A DNA stretch of 64,000 bases from JADJRH01 sp046351455 (GTDB lineage Bacteria; Myxococcota_A; Polyangia; Polyangiales; Polyangiaceae): positions 372,001 through 436,000 of the forward strand of contig JAXLYM010000002.1 in the NCBI GenBank assembly GCA_046351455.1, given 5' to 3'. The translations under genes were made by a program, and so were the position numbers. Positions 36,547 to 44,544 of this stretch are shown piece by piece; the stretch's first letter is position 1; each line of letters starts with the position of its first letter. The notes under the pieces are model-generated. The model was not told where the DNA came from and ran no database searches. It saw only the letters and a program-made list of their open reading frames with translations.

Positions 36547-38589
36547 TTACGGCGTGAGGATCAGGGCCGAGCGCGGCGGCACGTTCACCGAGGGCCCGCT
36601 CATCGTGGTGCCGCTCATCAGCTCGTTCATCTGGCCCGACGGGAGGCCGCCGACCGATTGCTGGCTGTCGCCGCGGTTGATCACCACGTAGACCGTCTCC
36701 GTCGCGTCGACCATCTTGTACGCCAGCGTGTCGCTCGTGGAGCCGATCGACGAGCGCGCGCCCCGCCGAAGAGCCGAGTGGTCCGCGCGGATCTTCGTGA
36801 GCTTCTTGAGCTGCGTGTTCAGGAACGTCTGGTTCGCCGAGTAGTTGGACCACTGCATCATCCGGCGATTGTCCGGATCCCCGCCGCCCGCGAGGCCGTA
36901 TTCATCCCCGTAGTACACGAGCGGGATCCCCTTGCTGGTGAACAGCACCGCATAAGCCGTCGCGAGCCTCTCGTAGGCGCTCTTCTCGGCGGGCTGCCCG
37001 GGCGTATTCGAGAAATTCTTGTCCTTGCCGTCGGCCCACACGTTGTCCCACGCGGGCGTGTCCTGCGCGAAGTTGATGGCGCGCGGCATGTCGTGGTTGC
37101 CGATGAACGTGCTCATCACGCCGAAGCCGTACGAGCCGGCCGACGTATTCAAGGCACCATCCAGGTTCGACATCGGCGCCTTCCGCATGAGCACCGTCTC
37201 GGCGAGGGCGACGCGCAGCGGGAAGTCGAACTGCCCGTCCAGCTTGGTCGTCGGATCGATGAAGCTCGCGATCAGGCCGACATCGCCGGTGAACGTCTCT
37301 CCGACCATGTAGAAGTGATTGCCGGTCGTCGGCTCGATCTCCGTCGTCACGCGCGAGCGAAGATCGGTGATCCACGAGGTCTTGATGTGCTTCACCGCGT
37401 CGAGCCGGAAGCCGTCCGCGCCCTTCTTCGCCCAGGAAATGGCGTTGTCGACCGAGTACTTTCGCGCCGCCGCGTTGTCGAAGTTGAAGTCGGGCAGATA
37501 ATCGGTGAACCAGCACACCTCCGCCTGGTTGTTCCAGTCGCAGCCCTGTCCACACACGCAGTTGCCGCCGTTCGGCCCCTGGTTCGGGTTGAACCACCCG
37601 TCGTTCATGTGCTGCTGGTAAATCGGAGAGCTCACGTGCACGTGGTTCATCGCGTAGTCGAACAGGACCTTGATGTCCTTCGCGTGCGCCGCGTCGATGA
37701 GGTCCTGAAGGTCCTGATCCGTGCCGAAGTGCTCCTCGGGCTTGTCGAGGTTCGCGGGCCAGTAGCCGTGATACGCGCTGTAGTACTTGCCGTCGGTGCC
37801 GAGCTCCTTGTTGTTCGGGTTCTGCATCGGCACCGTGATCCAGAGCGCGTTCACGCCGAGATCGGTGAAGTAGCCGGAGTTGATCTTGGCCGTCACGCCC
37901 TTCCAGTCGCCGCCCTTGTACTCCGCGGTCGCCTCCGCGCCGGTGTTGGATCCGTTGTTGGCCGGGTCCCCGTCGTTGAAGCGGTCCACGAACACGAAGT
38001 ACATCACCGCATCGCGCCAGTCGTACCCGAGCACCGGCGGCATCGAGCACGTGTAGTCGCTGCACATCTCGCCCTTGTAGAGCGAGTTCGTGTTGCCGCT
38101 GCCGTCGTTGATCGTGTCCGGATTGGCAGGGTCCGTGATCCAGGTGGAGCCGTTCAACACCAGTTTGTACTGGACGTTTCCGCTCCATGGCACATCGACC
38201 GTCGCGGACCAGACTCCCGCGCTCTTCGTCATCATCGCGCCCGACTGCCACGTGGCCGGTCCGCCCCAGTCGCCGCGCACCTCGACCGAGCTCTCGCCCT
38301 GATCCTGGTACGTGAACGTGTGCGCGCAGCGCTTCAGCGAGTCGTCGTTCTTGCACGGCGCCTGTGGATCCGTGGTCGTCGAGCTGCTCGTCGTCGTGGT
38401 GCCGCCGGTGTTTCCGGAGGTGGAGCTGCCCGTCGGGGAGCCGCCGCCGGGGTCGAATCCGCCGCTCCCGGGGGGGCCGCCGCCTTCCCCACCCAGCTTG
38501 TCGGGCGTGCACGCGGAGGGCGCGAAGGCGAGCGCGGTCAGCGACGCGAACAGGAAGGCTCTCGTATTCAAGGTGGTGCGGAAAGACAT
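36547..38589 (-). CDS. GH13 family alpha-glucan hydrolase lipoprotein
   Basis: 680-aa extracellular glycosidase. Lipobox region ends PSAC (Cys27), then a Gly/Ser/Thr linker. A beta-sandwich of CBM48/early-set type (VEVRGDWGGP ... VQYKLVLNG) precedes the GH13 barrel: nucleophile Asp in GFRLDAVKHI, acid Glu in VGETFTGD, Asp in FIGNHDMPR. FDYAMNHVH is region I. A Cys pair region (CVCGQGCDW) suggests a disulfide. Start has GAGAAGAG upstream; it overlaps the end of the upstream GH13 gene by 22 bases. Substrate class alpha-1,4-glucans. Confidence 0.93.
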   Translation of the reverse strand: MSFRTTLNTRAFLFASLTALAFAPSACTPDKLGGEGGGPPGSGGFDPGGGSPTGSSTSGNTGGTTTTSSSTTTDPQAPCKNDDSLKRCAHTFTYQDQGESSVEVRGDWGGPATWQSGAMMTKSAGVWSATVDVPWSGNVQYKLVLNGSTWITDPANPDTINDGSGNTNSLYKGEMCSDYTCSMPPVLGYDWRDAVMYFVFVDRFNDGDPANNGSNTGAEATAEYKGGDWKGVTAKINSGYFTDLGVNALWITVPMQNPNNKELGTDGKYYSAYHGYWPANLDKPEEHFGTDQDLQDLIDAAHAKDIKVLFDYAMNHVHVSSPIYQQHMNDGWFNPNQGPNGGNCVCGQGCDWNNQAEVCWFTDYLPDFNFDNAAARKYSVDNAISWAKKGADGFRLDAVKHIKTSWITDLRSRVTTEIEPTTGNHFYMVGETFTGDVGLIASFIDPTTKLDGQFDFPLRVALAETVLMRKAPMSNLDGALNTSAGSYGFGVMSTFIGNHDMPRAINFAQDTPAWDNVWADGKDKNFSNTPGQPAEKSAYERLATAYAVLFTSKGIPLVYYGDEYGLAGGGDPDNRRMMQWSNYSANQTFLNTQLKKLTKIRADHSALRRGARSSIGSTSDTLAYKMVDATETVYVVINRGDSQQSVGGLPSGQMNELMSGTTMSGPSVNVPPRSALILTP

Positions 38590-40775
38590 GGGCTCTTCTC
38601 GGGCAAGAGGACGCGGAACGAGTGGGGCGCGAGATCAACGGGCGTCCCGGTCCCGACGGCGACTGCCTCGTTCGAAAAGGCATCGACGTAGGTACCGGCG
38701 GGGACAGCATCGAGCGCAGGCACGATCTGGGCCTGTTCGTCGGAGGTGGAAATCATCACCAGGGCAGCATCCGATTCGCTCTTCCGGGCGAACGCGTAGC
38801 TCGTCTTCGTGACGAGAAACGCCTGCCGGGAGCCTGTTTTCAGCGCATCCGAGCACGCGCGGAGGCGGCCCAGGCGGCGCGCCGTGGCCAGCAATTGTTG
38901 CTGCGACGCGGAGAGGGCACCTTCCGAGGGCAAGACTCTCCGGTTGTCCGGATCGCTGCCCCCCGGGAGTCCCACTTCATCTCCGTAGTAGATCACCGGC
39001 ATTCCGGGCACCGTGAAGATCACCGCGAGCGCGCTCTGGAGAGCGAGGTACGGCCCCGGATCCGAGGGATCTTTCGCGGGCGTCCCCCACGCCGTCGCGC
39101 CGCCGTCGCCGTTCGCCTCCGAGACGAAGCGCGGCATATCGTGGTTGTCCACCATCCGCCCGAGCAGCGCGCCGGACCCCGCGAGCGCCTTCTCCGGATA
39201 AGCGAGCGCATCCTCGACGACGTCGAACCCCTGGCTCCGAGTCGCGATCGCCCCGCGGAGCGCCCACGCGAGCGGGAAATCGAAGGCCCCGCCGATGCTG
39301 TACGGGCCGAGGAAGTACTTGATCGAGTCGAGGCCGTCGCGCCCGCCGCCCGTGTACACCTCGCCGATGGACAGCGTGGCTCCGGGAGGACCGTAGTCGT
39401 CGCGGAGCACCTGCGACAGGCGCCGAGTCGCGAGCCGCGGCATCATCGGGACAGCGTCGATCCGCACCCCGTCCGCGTCGAACGTCTTCATCCAGAAGCG
39501 GAGATCGTCGAGCTCGGCATGGAGGGAGTCGCTCGACTGCCACCGTACGTCGGGCAGGTACGGCGCGAACCAGCATGTCTGGATGTGCTTGTCCCAGCCG
39601 CAGCCGGGATCGCCGCACACGCAATGATCCGGGGCGTTGTTGAACCAGCCGTCGGCCGCGTGCTCCACGTAGCGTGGGTTCTGCTCGTGGACGTGATTCG
39701 GCACCAGGTCGAAGAGGACGGCGATCCCGCGCGAGTGGGCCGCCGCGAGGAGGGCGCGTATCTCGGATTCGCCGCCGATCTTCGGCTCCGCGCCGCGCGA
39801 ATCGACAGGCCAGTAGCCGTGATAGGCCTCGTACATCTGGCCGTCACGCCCCGGGAAGAGGCCGTCCGGATTCTTGTACACCGGGGAGATCCAGAGCGCC
39901 GAGACGCCGAGCTGTTCGAAATACCCACTCTCGACGGCGGACCGGACGCCGTTCAACGTGCCGCCCGCGCGGAGGCCCGGCGTGTCCGGGGGACTCAAGG
40001 GCGCGCCGCCGTCGCCGAGGAAGCGGTCCACGACCACCTGATAGAGGATGCCTTCGTCCCATTTCCGGGCCACAGGCTTCACCCACGCGACCGCCGAGGG
40101 GGCCTGTGCTTTGCGGCCGCTGCCGTCCTTGGCTTCGATCGCGAACGTGTGCTTTCCGCGCGAAAAGCCCGTCCCGCGCAATGAAAAAGCGCCCGTCGCC
40201 GGATCCGAGCTCGCCATCGTGAGCGTCTGTCCGTCCGCGGTGGTCGCCTGGATCGTGCCGAGTCGAGCGGCCTTGTCGTCGGAGGTGTTGCCGGCGCGGT
40301 GGAAGACGCCTCGCACCGTGATCACGCCGTCGTCCGTGCCCTCCGCGGCGTCGATCGTGACCTCCGGGACGCTGCAATCCACGGCGATCGCGAGCGACAC
40401 CTCCTGTTCGTCGCGGTACGTGCCCTGCGCGTTGTACGGGTCCGTGTGGGTGCCCTGATCGTCGGTCACCAGGTAGCCGTATTCACCGGGCGCGACGGGC
40501 AGCCGCGCGACGTACCACTCGTCGTCGTAGCGCTCCATCTCCTTGCCGGGAGAGGCCCAGTCCGAGAAGGAGCCCGTCACCGTGGGGGCCTTTCGCTTCG
40601 CCTTGCCCCAGATCGTGATCCCGCACGAAAGCGAAGGCGACTCCGGCGGTCCGCACGAGGCCGAGAGCGCCGCCCCGAGAGCGCCTGTCACGAGGGACAC
40701 GAGGGCCGCGAGCCGCGCGCCCCGGACGCGCGGGACACGAGGACGCCGCGAGCGCGCGTCAGAGACAGACGCCAT
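38568..40775 (-). CDS. Second GH13 alpha-glucan hydrolase (lipoprotein)
   Basis: 735 aa with a basic N-terminus and a hydrophobic stretch ending ALSASC (Cys41), a less canonical lipobox. It contains a CBM48-like domain (TVTGSFSDWASPG), a second beta domain (PEVTIDAAEGTDDGVITVRG) and the GH13 barrel: FDLVPNHVH, DGVRIDAVPM, LSIGEVYTGG, MVDNHDMPR. CVCGDPGCGWD matches the Cys site of the neighbour, so the two are paralogues. The gene overlaps both neighbours (17 and 22 bases), giving a tightly coupled secretion operon. Confidence 0.9.
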   Translation of the reverse strand: MASVSDARSRRPRVPRVRGARLAALVSLVTGALGAALSASCGPPESPSLSCGITIWGKAKRKAPTVTGSFSDWASPGKEMERYDDEWYVARLPVAPGEYGYLVTDDQGTHTDPYNAQGTYRDEQEVSLAIAVDCSVPEVTIDAAEGTDDGVITVRGVFHRAGNTSDDKAARLGTIQATTADGQTLTMASSDPATGAFSLRGTGFSRGKHTFAIEAKDGSGRKAQAPSAVAWVKPVARKWDEGILYQVVVDRFLGDGGAPLSPPDTPGLRAGGTLNGVRSAVESGYFEQLGVSALWISPVYKNPDGLFPGRDGQMYEAYHGYWPVDSRGAEPKIGGESEIRALLAAAHSRGIAVLFDLVPNHVHEQNPRYVEHAADGWFNNAPDHCVCGDPGCGWDKHIQTCWFAPYLPDVRWQSSDSLHAELDDLRFWMKTFDADGVRIDAVPMMPRLATRRLSQVLRDDYGPPGATLSIGEVYTGGGRDGLDSIKYFLGPYSIGGAFDFPLAWALRGAIATRSQGFDVVEDALAYPEKALAGSGALLGRMVDNHDMPRFVSEANGDGGATAWGTPAKDPSDPGPYLALQSALAVIFTVPGMPVIYYGDEVGLPGGSDPDNRRVLPSEGALSASQQQLLATARRLGRLRACSDALKTGSRQAFLVTKTSYAFARKSESDAALVMISTSDEQAQIVPALDAVPAGTYVDAFSNEAVAVGTGTPVDLAPHSFRVLLPEKSPCLSAPP

Positions 40776-41454
40776 AATTGCACGACCCGCTGGGGCAGCA
40801 CGCGCCGCCGCCGATGCAGCAGAGCCCGTCGCAGCACTTGCCAGTCCCGAACGCGCAGCTCAGCCCGATGTTGATCGGCATCTCGACGGGATCCATCCCG
40901 CTGCACGAGCGATCGGTGCAGTCGTCGGAGGGGAGGTGATCGTTCGGATCGGGGGCGTCCATCTCGTTGCCTGCGCCGTCGCAGACTCGCTTCTTGCAGT
41001 CGTCGGGCAGGGTCCCCACGACGACCGTCCCGGTCGGCTTGTAGACTGGCATGCACACACCGACCGTGCACTTCGATCCTTCGTCGCACTGGCCCTTCAC
41101 GATGTCGCACGCGACGCCTTCGTTCTCCGGCTTCTCGACGCATTTCCCCTGGGCGCAGCGCGGGCCGACGCACAGCCCGCCCGGATCCGGGCAGTCCCCG
41201 TCGACGGCGCACTCCGCGGGGGTCGTCGTGGTGGCGCCGCCCGCCCCGGCCCCGCCCGTCGCGCCGCCCGCGGAGGTGGCGCCGCCGGTGGATCCGCTCG
41301 ATCCGCCGGCCCCGGTGGTGCTCGTGGTGATGGTGTCCCGCGATCCGCCCGTGCCGGACGCCGCGCCGTCGAAGGCGCCCGCATCGAACATGCAGCCCGA
41401 CGAGGACGCGAGCAGCAGAAGCCAAGTGAACCGAGGAGCGCACCCGAAAAGCAT
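40759..41454 (-). CDS. Cys-rich lipoprotein upstream of the GH13 pair
   Basis: 231 aa from ATG 41454. Lipobox-like SSGC (Cys21), Gly/Ala/Thr linker (TGGATSAGGATGGAGAGG), then about 20 Cys in a 150-residue domain (CAVDGDCPDPGGLCVGPRC; CCDGLCCIGGGACCPSG). Disulfide-rich adhesion or spacer protein by look. It reads into the GH13 gene (17-base overlap), so it may be a surface partner of the enzymes. Confidence 0.83.
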   Translation of the reverse strand: MLFGCAPRFTWLLLLASSSGCMFDAGAFDGAASGTGGSRDTITTSTTGAGGSSGSTGGATSAGGATGGAGAGGATTTTPAECAVDGDCPDPGGLCVGPRCAQGKCVEKPENEGVACDIVKGQCDEGSKCTVGVCMPVYKPTGTVVVGTLPDDCKKRVCDGAGNEMDAPDPNDHLPSDDCTDRSCSGMDPVEMPINIGLSCAFGTGKCCDGLCCIGGGACCPSGSCNYGVCL

Positions 41455-41525
41455 GCCGGCACCATACCCCACGACCGGGCCGCCCGGCAGCGCGAACCCT
41501 GCGAGGTTTGCGCGCGCGGAGCTAG

Positions 41526-42341
41526 TCAATCACACCCGTACCCGTTGCAGCAGCGACCCATGTTGTTGCACTGGCCGCTGAAGCCGTTGGTCTTCGTGCA
41601 CCCCGTGCCCTGCGCCAGGAAGGCCGCGCCGCACGTCGGCGTCCCGTTGCCTCCATCGCACTTCGGCACGGTGCATTCGCTGGGGTTCGGGTCCATGCAG
41701 GCCCCGTCGTCGAGGGAGAGGGAGTACACGCCGAGCTGGCACGATCCGGTGCCGCAGGCGCCCACCTGGAACGTGGAGTCCGGGAGGTTCGTGGCGACGC
41801 ACATGGTGCCCTGGCACGTCGGCTGAGCCTGGCACGTCACGTCGTAGACAGCATTGCACGCCTGACCCTGGTTGGCCGGCGCGGTCGTCGCCATCTGGTT
41901 CGCGCACTTCCACACGTAGCACTGGCCGGCGGCGCCGGGGGGCACGTCGTCGTCGTCCGCGCCGGTGACGATGTTGCCGTTGCCGTCGCAGACTTGCTGT
42001 TTGCAATCGGTCGAGTCCGTGTCGGACACGAGCGTATTCAAGGCCCGTGGCGTGTGCTTGCACGCCGCGTTCTCGCACGCGTCGTCCGTGCACGGGTTCG
42101 CGTCGTCGCACGAGGTCGTGCACGTCGTGGTGGTCGTGGTCGAGCTCGTCGTGGTGGTCGTGGTCCCGCCGGATCCGCCCGTCGTGCTCGTGGTGGAAGA
42201 CGTGGTGTCTCCGCCGCCGCCGCCGCTCGGGGAGCTGGTCGTGCTGCCCCCCGAATTCGAGTAGGGGCCATCCTCGAGGAGGCAGCCGGCGCAGAGGAGG
42301 GAGGAGGCGACGAGCGTCGCAAAGCAAAGGGCGCGCAACAT
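41526..42341 (-). CDS. Cys-rich lipoprotein, paralogue of neighbour
   Basis: 271 aa. Lipobox-like CAGC (Cys20), Ser/Gly/Thr linker with TTTTTT runs (Thr-Ser), then a Cys-rich domain with CDDANPCTDDAC, CKQQVCDGNGN and CCNGYGC. The DNA of the linker is a triplet tract like that at 6.4 kb. Same layout as the next gene. First gene of the lipoprotein/GH13 cluster. Function unknown. Confidence 0.82.
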   Translation of the reverse strand: MLRALCFATLVASSLLCAGCLLEDGPYSNSGGSTTSSPSGGGGGDTTSSTTSTTGGSGGTTTTTTSSTTTTTTCTTSCDDANPCTDDACENAACKHTPRALNTLVSDTDSTDCKQQVCDGNGNIVTGADDDDVPPGAAGQCYVWKCANQMATTAPANQGQACNAVYDVTCQAQPTCQGTMCVATNLPDSTFQVGACGTGSCQLGVYSLSLDDGACMDPNPSECTVPKCDGGNGTPTCGAAFLAQGTGCTKTNGFSGQCNNMGRCCNGYGCD

Positions 42342-42389
42342 GGCAGTTGGAGACTACGCGCGGCGCGCGACGGACGGAAGGGCCGGCCG

Positions 42390-43289
42390 TTATCCGCGCG
42401 GAAACAGGCCATGTCGGCCCTCGTGGCGGAGATCGTCGAGCGTCCGTTGCATGCGGATCCGCACGCGCTCGGCGCACGCCTCCACCGCCGCGGGATCGTC
42501 CGCCGCTTCGGGCGGGAGGCCGAATTCGATCGGCCGCAGGATGCGAGTGTGGATCTTCACGGGCGGCGGCAAATGCGGCGCCGGCACGCCGAACACGATC
42601 CCGTACGGCAGCGCGAACCCGATCGGCCACACGTTGGACCGGAACCGCGCGGGGAGGCCGAGCGCCTCCGCGATGGAGCGCCCGTCCGTCGCGATGAACA
42701 GCGATTGATGCGCCCCCGCGCTCACCACCGGCACGATCGGCACGCGCTCGCGCAGCGCCGTGCGGATGAAGCCGCGCCGCCCGCCGAATTCGATCTGGTA
42801 CCGCTTCGAGAACGGCTTGCACGAGTCGAGGTCGCCGCCCGGGAACACGAGCACGTTGGCCCCCGCGTCGAGCGCCTGCTTCGCGTTCGCCGGGTTCGCC
42901 GCGAGCGCGCCCGACGCGTTCAGCCACGCGCCCGCGAACGGGAACGAGAACGGCGCGTCGTGCATGAGCCCGTAGGCCACGCGCGACACCGAGTAGCGGC
43001 GCCAGAACGCGACCATGTGGCAGAACATGTCGGGCATCCCGGTCATCGCGTTGTGGTTGCCGACGACGAGGCATTTGCCCTCGGGGATCTCGCCTTCGAA
43101 CTCCGTCTCGCACCGGAAATACTCGTCGTAGAGCATGCCGAGCAGCGGGAGGACGCGGCGGATGAAGCGCGGATCTCGGGCGCTCAAGTCGTCCGGACGG
43201 ACCTTGGCGCGCGCCTTTTCACGGAAGGCCTCCACGCTCTCGCGCAGCTCCTCCCGCGAAGGGCGTGGTTCGGGCGGAACGATGACCAC
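42390..43289 (-). CDS. Acyltransferase of the lysophospholipid / DAGAT-like family
   Basis: 299 aa from GTG 43289 (an ATG would fall inside the domain). CLVVGNHNAMTGMPD replaces the usual HxxxxD with HNAMTG, followed by VLVFPGGDLDSC and GRRGFIRTALRERVPIVPVV, the FPEG and glycerol-binding blocks of DAGAT-type proteins. No clear membrane anchor. It diverges from the M50 protease gene about 95 bp away. Acyl acceptor not known. Confidence 0.8.
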   Translation of the reverse strand: MVIVPPEPRPSREELRESVEAFREKARAKVRPDDLSARDPRFIRRVLPLLGMLYDEYFRCETEFEGEIPEGKCLVVGNHNAMTGMPDMFCHMVAFWRRYSVSRVAYGLMHDAPFSFPFAGAWLNASGALAANPANAKQALDAGANVLVFPGGDLDSCKPFSKRYQIEFGGRRGFIRTALRERVPIVPVVSAGAHQSLFIATDGRSIAEALGLPARFRSNVWPIGFALPYGIVFGVPAPHLPPPVKIHTRILRPIEFGLPPEAADDPAAVEACAERVRIRMQRTLDDLRHEGRHGLFPRG

Positions 43290-43383
43290 CGCTCGCCCGT
43301 AGCGCTCCGGCGCGCGCCGCGCAAGGCGAGGCTGTCCAACGTGGCCGTCGCCGCAGAGCTGTGGCAGAAGCGATCCTCCGACG

Positions 43384-44469
43384 ATGCCGCCCCCCCACCT
43401 CGCCACGGACCCCGCGCGGGCCGACGACGCTGCGACCGCGATCGACGGAGACTCCGCGGCGGAGGCCGAATTCTGGCAGAGAGGCGCGCGAGGCTCCGTC
43501 CCGCCCGAGTCGTCGCGGCGCGGCGGGGAGCTGCCAAAGGTCCGCTGGGGAAGGCCGATCGTGCTCTTCGTGCTGACCGTGCTGTCCGTGTTCCTCACGG
43601 GCGCGCTGTACGCGACGCCGCACCTGGATCCGCTCGGAGGCGTGAGCGGCTTGCTGGGGACGCTGCGCGCGCTGCCCTCCGGGTGGACGTTCGCGGTGCC
43701 GCTGATGTCGATCTTGCTGTGCCACGAATTCGGGCATTTCTTCGCGGCGCGCTACCACCGCGTGCCCGCGTCGCTGCCGCATTTCATCCCGGTGCCGCTC
43801 GTCTCGCCGTTCGGGACGATGGGCGCGGTGATCGGGATGCGCGGCCGGATCCGCTCGCGGAACGCGCTGCTCGACATCGGCGCGGCCGGCCCGCTCGCGG
43901 GCCTCGTCGTCGCGCTGCCGGTGCTGATCTACGGCCTCGCGGGGTCGACGATCGAGGTGCCGTCGCCGCACTCCGCGCAGGAGGGACAGAGCCTCCTTTA
44001 CCTTCTTTTGAAGCGGATCGTGCTCGGCCCCATCCCCGTGGATCGCGACGTGATGCTGAACCCGATCGCGTTCGCGGGCTGGAGCGGCCTCTTCGTGACG
44101 GCGCTCAACTTGTTGCCCGTCGGCCAGCTCGACGGCGGCCACGTCGCGTACGCGCTGCTCGGCCCGCGGCAGAACCGGATCGCGCGGTGGGTGCACTGGT
44201 CGCTGCTCGCGGTGTTCGCATACAACCTGGTTCATTTCCTCGGGCCGGTCGTGCGCACCCAACGCTGGTCAGAGGCCGGACAGGCCTTCTCGAACTCGAT
44301 GTTTTGGTTGATGTGGTTTGGCCTTCTCCACTTGCTTTCGCGGCTCGGCGGGCGTGATCATCCGCCCACGGACGCGGGCGACCTCTCGACCGGGAGGAAG
44401 GTGGTCGCGGTCATCACGCTGGTGCTCTTCGTCCTTCTGTTCATGCCCACGCCGTGGGCCGTTTTGTGA
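43384..44469 (+). CDS. Site-2-type M50 membrane metalloprotease
   Basis: 361 aa, about seven membrane helices. CHEFGHFFAAR holds HExxH and NLLPVGQLDGGH holds the second metal motif, both in hydrophobic segments. N-terminal ~50 residues are Ala/Glu/Arg rich. Such enzymes cleave regulators in the membrane; target unknown. It may be co-transcribed with the sulfatase gene that follows, but a hairpin separates them. Confidence 0.93.
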   Translation: MPPPHLATDPARADDAATAIDGDSAAEAEFWQRGARGSVPPESSRRGGELPKVRWGRPIVLFVLTVLSVFLTGALYATPHLDPLGGVSGLLGTLRALPSGWTFAVPLMSILLCHEFGHFFAARYHRVPASLPHFIPVPLVSPFGTMGAVIGMRGRIRSRNALLDIGAAGPLAGLVVALPVLIYGLAGSTIEVPSPHSAQEGQSLLYLLLKRIVLGPIPVDRDVMLNPIAFAGWSGLFVTALNLLPVGQLDGGHVAYALLGPRQNRIARWVHWSLLAVFAYNLVHFLGPVVRTQRWSEAGQAFSNSMFWLMWFGLLHLLSRLGGRDHPPTDAGDLSTGRKVVAVITLVLFVLLFMPTPWAVL

Positions 44470-44502
44470 CGTTTTCGTTCTGAGACAAAGACATCGCTTC
44501 GC

Positions 44503-44521
44503 CTGTCGCACTCTGCGACAG
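44503..44521 (+). terminator. Hairpin between M50 protease and sulfatase genes
   Basis: CTGTCGCA pairs with TGCGACAG around a 3-nt loop, 34 bp after the protease stop and 24 bp before the next start. No T-tract. May be a terminator or a leader element of the sulfatase gene. Confidence 0.45.
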
Positions 44522-44544
44522 AGCTTGGATCCAGGTGAGCTTTC

